This document shows positions 21,985-34,328 of a stretch of 64,000 nt of DNA, in pieces. Numbering within the stretch: the stretch's first letter is position 1; the number at the start of each line of letters is the position of its first letter. The position numbers were made by a program, and so were the translations under genes. The notes under the pieces are model-generated. The model had not been told where the DNA came from. It made no database searches and worked only from the letters and a program-made list of their open reading frames with translations. Source of the stretch: Apoderus coryli (Eukaryota; Arthropoda; Insecta; Coleoptera; Attelabidae); the NCBI GenBank assembly GCA_911728435.2, contig OU452216.1, forward strand, positions 2,418,842 through 2,482,841. Reading direction: 5' to 3'.

Positions 21985-23904
21985 TCCTTTTTTGTCGTTA
22001 AAAAATACCTACTATAAATATATTAGTTAGGTATTTTAAATCTGCTAGCCTAAAAATGGCTGCCGATCATCATTTTATAAACCTACCACATCTGTCTATT
22101 TGAAAATCGTTGGTGTTCAATTAACGTTAACGTTAATAGCGGCGGACGTTAATTTTAGGACTATCTGTCTATCTATTTTGGCTTCGTTGGTTTGTCATAA
22201 TTTGGCAGAATTTTCTTCTGACGTTGGTGTCACTTATTTTTGTTTTGTTGACACTTCTAGTTTCACGTCATAAATAAATAGGTTATATTATGGGGCTTGG
22301 AGGTTAAAAGTAAACAGTAGTAGTATGCATTGTAACTATATTTGATAAAAATAAACTGTGCTGGCTGTATCCTACTGAGAAAGAGCAAGAGGCCAATAAT
22401 AGTTAGTACTCGCTTAGGCGGTAACTTAAAAAAAAAACGAAATAACTTGAAGCATTCAAAATATGGACCTACAGGCAAGAGACAGAAATCAATTTGGAAA
22501 TGGAAATTTGGTCGTCAGCATCCGCTAATAATAATAATACGTGGTGTATAAAATAAAAAGTGTAGTTAATTCTATATTGATTTGTTGTGTTTACGGTTTA
22601 TAATTTTTGTATAAAAACATGATAAGTACTATTTACACAGAATATTATTTATTCTGTGCTATTTATATGAATATATATAATGGCTATACTTACTTTAAGA
22701 CTTAAACTTAACAAAATTACGTACCTATTTTGTTTCATTGAATGTTTTTGATCTAGGTCATCATCTGTAATTAGTTTTTGGACAAAAACAGGTAGGTAGG
22801 TAGGTAATGAGACTTGTATTTTATCCAGTTCTTTGTAACGTAAGAATAAATTCGGTATCAGGAAATTAAAACTAAATGTAGGCATTTTAATTTAATTTAG
22901 TAGTGGAATTTGTAAATTAAAAAAGAAACCCTAATTTTTTGGTAAATAAATCGTAAGATAAACAATATGACGTCATCCAAAACATATGATCAAATTCTCT
23001 GGCTCTTAGATACGTACGTCGTACGTATGACGTCATTTTAAATAATAGCATTGTTCCACAGATGACAATAAGTCCACTTATATCAAGCTGCGAATATTTG
23101 TGATAAAGTGAAGCAAAATTTGTCACGCAATGAGATAAACAAAGACAAATAATACTGCTTTAAATCACATGCAGCCAGCGTAAGTATGCACCTACAGATA
23201 TTGTGAAATCCGTTTATATAACAGATAACGTAGGCAACACTGTCCTAATGTACGTAGTTGGTTATGCTACCCTTCATCACCTGATCTATTATAGGAATGT
23301 AGTAACGACGTACGTATGAATATCTACTTTCTTGACGAATGGAGAACCTTTGTATAAAATTAGCCAGCTAAGTACCGTACGTCGTTAGTTATTTGGAAAC
23401 TATCCTGACCCTGACCGGATGAAATTGACCTAGTAACCTTTATTTTAGCTGTCCTAAAATAGTACAACATTTATTTTATTAATATAATATACTAAATTTA
23501 ATTAATTAAACAGGTAAAGTTAGGTTTGATACGAAAATTGGAAATCTATAATAAAATTAGTCAGCTAAGTACGTACGTCATTAGTTATTTGGAAACAACC
23601 CTGACCGAGATCAATAAGATGAAATTGACCTAGTAACCTTTAGTTTAGTTTCAAACAAATCTAAATAATAATAATAATGTACCTACCTTCCTTTTTATAA
23701 ACTTCATTAATATGTACAACATAAACGACATACTTACCTAGGTATCTCAAACAAATTCTTCCTGATAAATGGATTATAAAAACTGTAAATTGTAATTGTT
23801 GGTATTTTCTGATCGAGAATAAGTTTCAGTAAATAGTAGATACTTAGTTTTACAAAGTACTCACGTTGTTAAAAGCATATTTATGTAGCTGGATGCAAAA
23901 AATG
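21985..23904. repeat. Spacer X, left part, unit 5
   Basis: Copy of 16151-18070 displaced by exactly 5,834 bp with only rare substitutions seen (for example CTTCATCACC for CTTCACCACC). Empty MITE site present. Confidence 0.9.
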
Positions 23905-24745
23905 AAAATAGAAAATTTAATTAGATAGCTTTTCCTCGGTACAGTAGGTATAACTTGAAAAATGGATTCAAGTTTGCTCTAAAGTAAGAAATAAAACACT
24001 TAGATATTGTTATTGAAATAAATCTAATGTCCATTGAGTAAGAATAGTTTAAAGTCGATAGGTATTAAATTCTTGTTATGGTTCTTGTAAAGTTTTTATT
24101 GAGATGCTTTTCAGTGGTGGTTAGAGATTCAGACGTCTATCTGGTAGTTTGAGGAGTGCCTTCGTCTGCTGAAAAGGTGTATATGGTAGGATTTAATTGT
24201 GATAATATGTTGTAAATATTTTACCTAGCATGTAGGTGAAAGATTCACGTCATTCGTAACTGGTAACACATGAACTAAAACCTCTTCTTTTATGAACCCA
24301 ATGTTTGCATATATGTTGTAAAACTAATGTGGAAAATGAGCCATGTTATTTATTTTCTGTATCCTCTCTCTTTTGGTATCGTATTTTGAGTTTTTCCTAC
24401 AAATAATGGTAAGTTAAGTCGTTGCGGAATGTCAACAAATAATTTCATCAAAGTGTACGCTGATAACCCTATTTTATATAATTGTACACTTACGTGCCGG
24501 TATATATTCTTTTTCAATTTCCATTCTGTCTTTTACAGTAATATTTTTGGAAATTATTGTATTTACGTTGTTGTACTATAGACAGTTTAGTAGACCATAA
24601 TTATAATGACAGATGGATTTATGTCATCCTATCCATAGGTTACAACTCAGGCACATATTGTTCGACGCTAACTTCACACTTTTGTTCTGTAAAAGGAACG
24701 TGCGTTTAAAATAGGTGAGTGAAAATTGCTACTCCTCGTTGTTGT
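23905..24745. repeat. Segment Z in unit 5 (deleted form)
   Basis: Copy of 18071-18911 at +5,834, with the same 178-bp deletion, intron-like signals and peptide remnant (24625-24709). Confidence 0.85.
24625..24709 (+). pseudogene. C-terminal remnant of the secreted small-peptide ORF, unit 5
   Basis: Same in-frame remnant as 18791-18875; no start codon in frame. Confidence 0.5.
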
Positions 24746-26583
24746 GAAATGAGATTTAAAGATTAATACTTGTTCAATGCAATTTACGTAATTCTTTTTA
24801 TAGGATTGTTATTAAAAATATACGAAATTGCATGTCCCATATGCTTTTCTAAGAATATAGTCATGAAAATGGCTTTCAAAATAAATCGACAAATTCCAAT
24901 ATAGTTGCACCTCTAGTTTCACGTCATAATTTGGCAGAATTTTTTTCTGACGTTAGTGTCACTTATTTTTGTTTGGTTGACAATTCTAGGTCACGTCATA
25001 ATTTGGTTTTATTTGTGTACATTAATAGCCAACAGTTTTCAATTCCTATCAACATGTTGTTAAATTGTATTGTTATAAAATGGTTATTAAAAGTATTTGT
25101 AGTAAATTTAGAAGCTGCCATTGTATATTTGAAGTAATTTTAGTGAGAAATTGTTAATACCTAACCCAAACTGACACTATCAACAAAATAGGCGTTCAAA
25201 ATGTGAACATAAAGACGTTTGTTTAAAATTATGTGGACTATAAAGTGACCAACGAAGCTCTGCTCAGGCGACATAAACAAAATCATGATTTGGTGTTTAA
25301 AAATTATGAAATTTCGTTCGGTTTATTATAATATTTTCAGTGTGTGTAGGTTATACCTATTAATATACCAATGTTTTTAAAATGTGTGTGCCCGTAGTAC
25401 AAATTTAGTTTATTTATATAGTTAAATTACCTATGCACCTAACACAAAACTGTGTTGTATTTGTAGTTTAAGGAATTTTAATTATTGTGTATTTTGAAAT
25501 AAAAACATTCAGCAAGTAAGTGTAGTTATAGGTACGTGATTTTCTAGGTATAAGATAAATAAGTAGCAGTTAAATTTTACTATAGGTAGTTTTTTATTCC
25601 TTACTTCTATTTATAATTCTATTTATAATGGATACCTATTATACTACTATACTATACTACTTATTTAATATCGCTACAAAATCACATATCTATATTTAGT
25701 TTCATTGAAAGTTTTTAGTATACCTACTACTTGGAATTAACAAAAACAGTAATGACAGAACTGAATCGGTACTTACTTGCATAGGTATATTTCTGTTTCT
25801 ATCACTTTGTTGTTTAATATAACCTTCATTACGTATTTGAAGTAGGTAGTTACATTTATTAGGTATTCTACCTATGTCTGTGTTTGCAAAAGGTACGATT
25901 TCACTGTAATTAGATGTTGTTGTTTTGATCATAATATAGGTAGGTAATAGCAACAACGAATGTATTACATTGTGTAGTAGTAGCACCGTAGATATAAAAA
26001 TCGTAGTCGTAGTATATTTTCGATGGTAGTAGGTACCTAGTTAGTAGCCTAAAATAAAGAATTTATGTACAATACTTACTGTGCAATGTTTACTCATAAT
26101 TTGTGTTCATTGTTGTTATTCTCTGCGAAAGTTTATGAGTGGCAGTTTAATTTTACTATAGGTAGTTTTTTATTCCTTCTATTTATATGGATACTTATTA
26201 TAGGTGTATATGGCTTCTTATTATAATCACATATCTATATTTAGTTTCATTGAAAGTTTTTGTAACAAAAACAGTAATGACAGAACTCAAAAACAGTAAT
26301 GACAGAACTGAATCGGTACCAGAAGACGTCAGGTTACAACAATACATAATAATAACTTATGTCAGATTGATGAATGTACGAAGTCTCGGAAGATTTTTCA
26401 ACATTTTTAGTTTACAATTAAAAATGTAATAAAGGGCCGTACCATACCGTAAAAGTGCACTGCCGTGTTTAGAACAGTGCCTAGTATAAATCAAAATGCT
26501 TTTGTTGTATGTGTGGATGTTACAAAAAGGTAAATTTATTGATTTAGTAGTAGCATTTTTTGCAGTTTTGTGCTTGTTGTTTT
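24746..26583. repeat. Spacer Y in composite unit 5
   Basis: Copy of 18912-20749 at +5,834. Contains the intact 80-codon ORF at 26187-26429. Confidence 0.9.
26187..26429 (+). CDS. 80-codon Y ORF, unit 5
   Basis: Identical translation to the unit 4 copy at 20353, as expected from the recent duplication; no independent support for coding. Confidence 0.2.
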   Translation: MDTYYRCIWLLIIITYLYLVSLKVFVTKTVMTELKNSNDRTESVPEDVRLQQYIIITYVRLMNVRSLGRFFNIFSLQLKM

Positions 26584-27190
26584 CTTGAATTTTCTCGTAG
26601 AAAAAGTTATTCACCTCCTTCTCGCACTTTAATTTCGGTTTTGTAGATCTAAATATATTAATAGAATACATAATTTTAATGCATTCAATCAGCTTTGAAA
26701 AGTAGCTGTTGCAGTTGTGCAAAAAGGAAATTTTCTATTATAGGCAGCGCTGCGGTTTCGCCTTCGGCGAAACTGGAGCCTTAGTGGCTCCAAAATGGGT
26801 CTTTTTTTGCCAATTTTAGAAAGAAACGCGAACATCACCCGTTATTAATATTAAACAAGAAATCCCTGCGGGATTTCCCAGTCGTTGTGTGGTAGTTTTA
26901 TCTATAAAAAAAGTCATTGAGGGTGGCAAAAAAAATCAAAAAAAAAATCAAAAAAAAAAATTTCAAGGAAAAAAATGTTTCTATTATTAAAAAAAAATTT
27001 AAAAAAAAAAATTTAAAAAAAAAAATTTCAAAAAAAAAAATTTCAAAAAAAAAAATTTAAAAAAAAAATAATTCAAAAATTAATTAAAAAAAAGTATTGC
27101 CAGAGCTGAAAATCTGAAAATGTTTCTATCTATTATTGAAAATAAATAGAAACATTTTTGAGTTACCCCGTAGAAAACCTCTAGGAGCAT
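26584..27190. repeat. Conserved core 5 (hairpin class T)
   Basis: H1 26755-26773, H2 26775-26791 plus T7, H3 26859-26877 (loop TGC), H4 27117-27158. Upstream of H3 it is the same as core 4; the end matches core 3 (AGAAATATTGAATTG), and the array that follows matches array 4. Confidence 0.9.
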
Positions 27191-27758
27191 ATAGTTTAAC
27201 TTTCAAAGAAATATTGAATTGAAACCCAAAGAAATCAAAAAATTATTCCAAATATTACTATTTCGCCTTAACAAAATAAAGAAATACATTTTTGATTCAC
27301 CCTGTATATAAATTTAAAACCTATGCTAAAAATTTCTCTTTTAAAGAAAATAAAGTCACCTATCGTGTTAAAAAAAATGGTAAAAAAATAGAGAAATACA
27401 TTTTGGATTCACCCCGTATATAAATTTAAAACCTATGCTAAAAATTTCTCTTTTAAAGAAAATAAAGTCACCTATCGTGTTAAAAAAAATGGTAAAAAAA
27501 TAGAGAAATACATTTTTGATTCACCCCGTATATAAATTTAAAACCTATGCTAAAAATTTCTCTTTTAAAGAAAATAAAGTCACCTATCGTGTTAAAAAAA
27601 ATGGTAAAAAAATAGAGAAATACATTTTTGATTCACCCCGTATATAAATTTAAAACCTATGCTAAAAATTTCTCTTTTAAAGAAAATAAAGTCACCTATC
27701 GTGTTAAAAAAAATGGTAAAAAAATAGAGAAATACATTTTTGATTCACCCCGTATATA
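27191..27758. repeat. Short array 6: one 130-class monomer then four 112-bp monomers
   Basis: Layout and sequence as array 4 (offset 11,861). Confidence 0.9.
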
Positions 27759-28011
27759 CATTTCTATACATTTAAAATTTCTTAAATGTGGGATAATTAA
27801 TGTTGTTTTTGTATTGTATGGTGCTTATTAATGAAAAATGTTTTTGTACCTAAAAAAAAATCAAGAAAAAAAAATTATATTAATTAAAAAAAAGTATTGC
27901 CAGAGCTGAAAATCTGAAAATGTTTCTATTAAAATAAGGAAATACATTTTTGATTCACCCTGTATATAAATTTAAAGCCTATGCTAAAAATTTCTCTTTT
28001 AAAGAAAATAT
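27759..28011. repeat. Truncated core remnant, unit 6
   Basis: Same as 15898-16150, break after the H4 left arm at 27929. Confidence 0.75.
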
Positions 28012-29931
28012 TCCTTTTTTGTCGTTAAAAAATACCTACTATAAATATATTAGTTAGGTATTTTAAATCTGCTAGCCTAAAAATGGCTGCCGATCATCAT
28101 TTTATAAACCTACCACATCTGTCTATTTGAAAATCGTTGGTGTTCAATTAACGTTAACGTTAATAGCGGCGGACGTTAATTTTAGGACTATCTGTCTATC
28201 TATTTTGGCTTCGTTGGTTTGTCATAATTTGGCAGAATTTTCTTCTGACGTTGGTGTCACTTATTTTTGTTTTGTTGACACTTCTAGTTTCACGTCATAA
28301 ATAAATAGGTTATATTATGGGGCTTGGAGGTTAAAAGTAAACAGTAGTAGTATGCATTGTAACTATATTTGATAAAAATAAACTGTGCTGGCTGTATCCT
28401 ACTGAGAAAGAGCAAGAGGCCAATAATAGTTAGTACTCGCTTAGGCGGTAACTTAAAAAAAAAACGAAATAACTTGAAGCATTCAAAATATGGACCTACA
28501 GGCAAGAGACAGAAATCAATTTGGAAATGGAAATTTGGTCGTCAGCATCCGCTAATAATAATAATACGTGGTGTATAAAATAAAAAGTGTAGTTAATTCT
28601 ATATTGATTTGTTGTGTTTACGGTTTATAATTTTTGTATAAAAACATGATAAGTACTATTTACACAGAATATTATTTATTCTGTGCTATTTATATGAATA
28701 TATATAATGGCTATACTTACTTTAAGACTTAAACTTAACAAAATTACGTACCTATTTTGTTTCATTGAATGTTTTTGATCTAGGTCATCATCTGTAATTA
28801 GTTTTTGGACAAAAACAGGTAGGTAGGTAGGTAATGAGACTTGTATTTTATCCAGTTCTTTGTAACGTAAGAATAAATTCGGTATCAGGAAATTAAAACT
28901 AAATGTAGGCATTTTAATTTAATTTAGTAGTGGAATTTGTAAATTAAAAAAGAAACCCTAATTTTTTGGTAAATAAATCGTAAGATAAACAATATGACGT
29001 CATCCAAAACATATGATCAAATTCTCTGGCTCTTAGATACGTACGTCGTACGTATGACGTCATTTTAAATAATAGCATTGTTCCACAGATGACAATAAGT
29101 CCACTTATATCAAGCTGCGAATATTTGTGATAAAGTGAAGCAAAATTTGTCACGCAATGAGATAAACAAAGACAAATAATACTGCTTTAAATCACATGCA
29201 GCCAGCGTAAGTATGCACCTACAGATATTGTGAAATCCGTTTATATAACAGATAACGTAGGCAACACTGTCCTAATGTACGTAGTTGGTTATGCTACCCT
29301 TCACCACCTGATCTATTATAGGAATGTAGTAACGACGTACGTATGAATATCTACTTTCTTGACGAATGGAGAACCTTTGTATAAAATTAGCCAGCTAAGT
29401 ACCGTACGTCGTTAGTTATTTGGAAACTATCCTGACCCTGACCGGATGAAATTGACCTAGTAACATTTATTTTAGCTGTCCTAAAATAGTACAACATTTA
29501 TTTTATTAATATAATATACTAAATTTAATTAATTAAACAGGTAAAGTTAGGTTTGATACGAAAATTGGAAATCTATAATAAAATTAGTCAGCTAAGTACG
29601 TACGTCATTAGTTATTTGGAAACAACCCTGACCGAGATCAATAAGATGAAATTGACCTAGTAACCTTTAGTTTAGTTTCAAACAAATCTAAATAATAATA
29701 ATAATGTACCTACCTTCCTTTTTATAAACTTCATTAATATGTACAACATAAACGACATACCTACCTAGGTATCTCAAACAAATTCTTCCTGATAAATGGA
29801 TTATAAAAACTGTAAATTGTAATTGTTGGTATTTTCTGATCGAGAATAAGTTTCAGTAAATAGTAGATACTTAGTTTTACAAAGTACTCACGTTGTTAAA
29901 AGCATATTTATGTAGCTGGATGCAAAAAATG
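28012..29931. repeat. Spacer X, left part, unit 6
   Basis: Copy of 16151-18070 at +11,861, near-identical, without the MITE. Confidence 0.9.
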
Positions 29932-30665
29932 AAAATAGAAAATTTAATTAGATAGCTTTTCCTCGGTACAGTAGGTATAACTTGAAAAATGGATTCAAGT
30001 TTGCTCTAAAGTAAGAAATAAAACACTTAGATATTGTTATTGAAATAAATCTAATGTCCATTGAGTAAGAATAGTTTAAAGTCGATAGGTATTAAATTCT
30101 TGTTATGGTTCTTGTAAAGTTTTTATTGAGATGCTTTTCAGTGGTGGTTAGAGATTCAGACGTCTATCTGGTAGTTTGAGGAGTGCCTTCGTCTGCTGAA
30201 AAGGTGTATATGGTAGGATTTAATTGTGATAATATGTTGTAAATATTTTACCTAGCATGTAGGTGAAAGATTCACGTCATTCGTAACTGGTAACACATGA
30301 ACTAAAACCTCTTCTTTTATGAACCCAATGTTTGCATATATGTTGTAAAACTAATGTGGAAAATGAGCCATGTTATTTATTTTCTGTATCCTCTCTCTTT
30401 TGGTATCGTATTTTGAGTTTTTCCTACAAATAATGGTAAGTTAAGTCGTTGCGGAATGTCAACAAATAATTTCATCAAAGTGTACGCTGATAACCCTATT
30501 TTATATAATTGTACACTTACGTGCCGGTATATATTCTTTTTCAATTTCCATTCTGTCTTTTACAGTAATATTTTTGGAAATTATTGTATTTACGTTGTTG
30601 TACTATAGACAGTTTAGTAGACCATAATTATAATGACAGATGGATTTATGTTATAATTTGACACT

Positions 30666-30752
30666 ATGGACATTCTCTACTTCTTTGGATTATGGATGTT
30701 TATGGTTATGATATGTTGTGCGGATTTTTGCAAAACTATTCAGGTCGGGTGA
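30666..30752 (+). CDS. 28-codon upstream small ORF with hydrophobic core
   Basis: Starts MDILYFFGLWMFMVMICC, almost entirely hydrophobic from residue 3 to 18, then ADFCKTIQVG and TGA. It could be a separate micropeptide, an upstream regulatory ORF, or an older signal-peptide exon. It ends three bases before the ATG of the next ORF. Identical in unit 9 (42085-42171). No family recognised. Confidence 0.3.
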   Translation: MDILYFFGLWMFMVMICCADFCKTIQVG

Positions 30753-30755
30753 CTG

Positions 30756-30914
30756 ATGACGGAGTATAGCGGCGTTGCCATATTATTGCTCCTGATTTTG
30801 TTCAATCTTCAATCGGTACCCAAAGACGTCATCCTATCCATAGGTTACAACTCAGGCACATATTGTTCGACGCTAACTTCACACTTTTGTTCTGTAAAAG
30901 GAACGTGCGTTTAA
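30756..30914 (+). CDS. Candidate small secreted three-cysteine peptide (52 aa)
   Basis: Begins MTEYSGVAILLLLILF: short polar N-terminus, uninterrupted hydrophobic core at residues 7-16, then NLQS, a plausible signal-peptidase site near residue 20. The predicted mature part (about 32 residues, starting VPKD) has cysteines at 37, 45 and 51, an odd number, so one would be free or would pair between chains. The start lies in the 178-bp piece absent from units 4 and 5. The stop is five bases before a GTGAGT donor, so the ORF fits within one exon-like segment. An identical copy is at 42175-42333. A short paralogous stretch exists in the Y ORFs. Function unknown; could also be chance, since only near-identical copies are available. 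Confidence 0.45.
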   Translation: MTEYSGVAILLLLILFNLQSVPKDVILSIGYNSGTYCSTLTSHFCSVKGTCV

Positions 30915-30950
30915 AATAGGTGAGTGAAAATTGCTACTCCTCGTTGTTGT

Positions 30951-32766
30951 GAAATGAGATTTAAAGATTAATACTTGTTCAATGCAATTTACGTAATTCT
31001 TTTTATAGGATTGTTAATAAAAATATCCGAAATTGCATGTCCCATATGCTTTTCTAAGAATATAGTCATGAAAATGGCTTTCAAAATAAATCGACAAATT
31101 CCAATATAGTTGCACCTCTAGTTTCACGTCATAATTTTGCAGAATTTTTTTCTGACGTTAGTGTCACTTATTTTTGTTTGGTTGACATTTCTAGGTCACG
31201 TCATAATTTGGTTTTATTTGTGTACATTAATAGCCTAACAGTTTTCAATTCCTATCAACATGTTGTTAAATTGTATTGTTATAAAATGGTTATTAAAAGT
31301 ATTTGTAGTAAATTTAGAAGCTGCCATTGTATATTTGAAGTAATTTTAGTGAGAAATTGTTAATACCTAACCCAAACTGACACTATCAACAAAATAGGCG
31401 TTCAAAATGTGAACATACAGACGTTTGTTTAAAATTATGTGGACTATAAAGTGACCAACGAAGCTCTGCTCAGGCGACATAAACAAAATCATGATTTGGT
31501 GTTTAAAAATTATGAAATTTCGTTCGGTTTATTATAATATTTTCAGTGTGTGTAGGTTATACCTATTAATATACCAATGTTTTTAAAATGTGTCCAAATT
31601 TAGTTTATTTATATAGTTAAATTACCTATGCACCTAACACAAAACTGTGTTGTATTTGTAGTTTAAGGAATTTTATTTTGAAATAAAAACATTCAGCAAG
31701 TAAGTGTAGTTATAGGTACGTGATTTTCTAGGTATAAGATAAATAAGTAGCAGTTTAATTTTACTATAGGTAGTTTTTTATTCCTTACTTCTATTTATAA
31801 TTCTATTTATAATGGATACCTATTATACTACTATACTATACTACTTATTTAATATCGCTACAAAATCACATATCTATATTTAGTTTCATTGAAAGTTTTT
31901 AGTATACCTACTACTTGGAATTAACAAAAACAGTAATGACAGAACTGAATCGGTACTTACTTGCATAGGTATATTTCTGTTTCTATCACTTTGTTGTTTA
32001 ATATAACCTTCATTACGTATTTGAAGTAGGTAGTTACATTTATTAGGTATTCTACCTATGTCTGTGTTTGCAAAAGGTACGATTTCACTGTAATTAGATG
32101 TTGTTGTTTTGATCATAATATAGGTAGGTAATAGCAACAACGAATGTATTACATTGTGTAGTAGTAGCACCGTAGATATAAAAATCGTGGTCGTAGTATA
32201 TTTTCGATGGTAGTAGGTACCTAGTTAGTAGCCTAAAATAAAGAATTTATGTACAATACTTACTGTGCAATGTTTACTCATAATTTGTGTTCATTGTTGT
32301 TATTCTCTGCGAAAGTTTATGAGTGGCAGTTTAATTTTACTATAGGTAGTTTTTTATTCCTTCTATTTATATGGATACTTATTATAGGTGTATATGGCTT
32401 CTTATTATAATCACATATCTATATTTAGTTTCATTGAAAGTTTTTGTAACAAAAACAGTAATGACAGAACTCAAAAACAGTAATGACAGAACTGAATCGG
32501 TACCAAAAAACGTCAGGTTACAACAATACATAACAATAACTTATGTCAGATTGATGAATGTACGAAGTCTCGGAAGATTTTTCAACATTTTTAGTTTACA
32601 ATTAAAAATGTAATAAAGGGCCGTACCATACCGTAAAAGTGCACTCCCCTGTTTAGAACAGTGCCTAGAATAAATCAAAAGGCTTTTATTGTATGTGGGG
32701 ATGCTGCAAAAAGGTAAATTTATTGATTTAGTAGTAGCATTTTTTGCAGTATTTTGTTGTTGTTTT
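30951..32766. repeat. Spacer Y in composite unit 6
   Basis: Y family; small deletions relative to unit 4 (for example loss after AAATGTGT near 31590). Matches unit 9 at +11,419. Contains the 80-codon ORF at 32371-32613. Confidence 0.9.
32371..32613 (+). CDS. 80-codon Y ORF, unit 6
   Basis: Open throughout; reads SVPKNVRL where units 4 and 5 read SVPEDVRL, and QQYITI for QQYIII. Replacement changes without frame loss, too few to judge selection. Confidence 0.2.
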   Translation: MDTYYRCIWLLIIITYLYLVSLKVFVTKTVMTELKNSNDRTESVPKNVRLQQYITITYVRLMNVRSLGRFFNIFSLQLKM

Positions 32767-33386
32767 CTTGAATTTTCTCGTAGAAAAAGTTATTCACCTC
32801 CTTCTCACACTTTAATTCCGTTTGTGCAGAGGTATATAAATGATTAAAATACATAATTTTAATGCACCCAATCCGCTTTGATATATAGCCTATTCTATTG
32901 TGCAAAAAAGAAAGTTTCTATATCAATAAAGCGGGGGCCACGCCTTCGGCGTGGCTAGATGCCAAATCCGCCACACTTTTGGTCTTTTTTTCCCAATTTT
33001 AGACAGAGACGGACTGTACGGGTTTTATTAATATTAACAAGAAATCCCTTCGGGATTTCCCAGTCGTTGTGTGGTAGTTTTATCTATAAAAAAAGTCATT
33101 GAGGGTGGCAAAAAAAATCAAAAAAAAAAATAAAAAAAAAAAAATTTCAAGGAAAAAAATGTTTCTATTATTAAAAAAAAATTAAAAAAAAAAATTTAAA
33201 AAAAAAAATTTCAAAAAAAAAATTAAAAAAAAAAAAAATTAAAAAAAAAAATTTCAAAAAAAAATAATTCAAAAATTAATTAAAAAAAAGTATTGCCAGA
33301 GCTGAAAATCTGAAAATGTTTCTATCTATTATTGAAAATAAATAGAAACATTTTTGAGTTACCCCGTAGAAAACCTCTAGGAGCAT
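32767..33386. repeat. Conserved core 6 (hairpin class C2)
   Basis: TATATAAA 32833-32840. An extra long stem pairs CCGCTTTGATATA (32873-32885) with TATATC-AAT-AAAGCGG (32919-32934), 13 bp with a three-base bulge. It leads directly into H1 32937-32955 (GCCACGCC-TTC-GGCGTGGC). H2 32962-32982 is CCAAA-11-TTTGG, then T7. H3 33041-33059 (loop TTC); H4 33313-33354. Confidence 0.9.
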
Positions 33387-34160
33387 ATAGTTTAACTTTC
33401 AAAGAAATCTTGAATTGAAACCCAAAGAAATCAAAAAGTTATTCAAAACAATACTATTTCACCTTAACAAAATAAAGAAATACATTTTTGATTCACCCTG
33501 TATATAAATTTGAGTTTATAGTTTAACTTTCAAAAAATCTTGATTTGAAATCCAAAGAAATCAAAAAGTTATTCAAAATATTTCACCTTAACAAAATAAA
33601 GAAATACATTTTTGATTCACCCTGTATATAAATTTGAGCTTATAGTTTAACTTTCAAAAAATCTTGATTTGAAATCTAAAGAAATCAAAAAGTTATTCAA
33701 AACAATACTATTTCACCTTAACAAAATAAAGAAATACATTTTTGATTCACCCTGTATATAAATTTGAGCTTATAGTTTAACTTTTAAAAAAATCTTGATT
33801 TGAAATCTAAAGAAATCAAAAAGTTATTCAAAACAATACTATTTCACCTTAACAAAATAAAGAAATACATTTTTGATTCACCCTGTATATAAATTTGAGC
33901 TTATAGTTTAACTTTCAAAAAATCTTGATTTGAAATCTAAAGAAATCAAAAAATTATTCAAAATATAACTTTTTTTGACCTTAACAAAATAAAGAAATAC
34001 ATTTTTGATTCACCCTGTATATAAATTTGAGCTTATAGTTTAACTTTCACAGAAAACTTGAATTGAAATCTAAAGAAATCAAAAAATTCTGCAAAATATA
34101 ACTTTTTTGTCCAAAATAATGAAATACATTTTTAACTCACCCCGTATATAAATTTAAAGC
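33387..34160. repeat. Mixed array 7, left part
   Basis: About five 130-class monomers grading into monomers with TTTCACAGAAAACTTGAATTG and TTTTTTTGACC, i.e. intermediate between arrays of the 130 and 132 classes. Ends with a repeated AAAGCCTATGC just before the inserted fragment. Confidence 0.9.
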
Positions 34161-34328
34161 CTATGCATTTAAAGCCTATGCTACCTGAGTACTTATATAA
34201 TATATTGATTATTTACCTGTGGTAGACTGCGTATTGGTTATTTCATTTTCCTTTTTTTTTCTGGTATCCTGACCACGGCAATTCCATCCTTTCCTGGAAC
34301 TAAGATTACCTTTCTTTCTTCTCGGCAT
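34161..34328 (-). other. Captured exon-like gene fragment, copy a (ORF intact)
   Basis: On the minus strand ATG (34328) opens a 39-codon reading frame, stop at 34211-34209. It starts MPRRKKGNLSSRKGWNC and is very rich in K and R. The frame crosses ACAG|GTAAAT, a good splice donor, after about 36 codons, so it looks like a first coding exon with the start of its intron. Short basic N-termini of this MPRRKKGNL kind recall, from memory, Helitron-like and related transposon proteins of arthropods. It sits inside the array, replacing part of a monomer, and begins right at the ATG. Not a functional gene as it stands. Confidence 0.5.

Larger units (their letters stand above)
29932..30950. repeat. 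Segment Z in unit 6 (full-length form)
   Basis: Includes the 178 bp (30651-30828) missing from units 4 and 5. Intron-like 30436-30565, then exon-like 30566-30919 bounded by TTTTACAG and AG|GTGAGT. That exon holds two consecutive small ORFs. Confidence 0.85.

Noticed and set aside
30741..30790. Hammerhead ribozyme from CTGATGA in the 178-bp segment
   Set aside because: The conserved GAAA and the flanking helices are missing.
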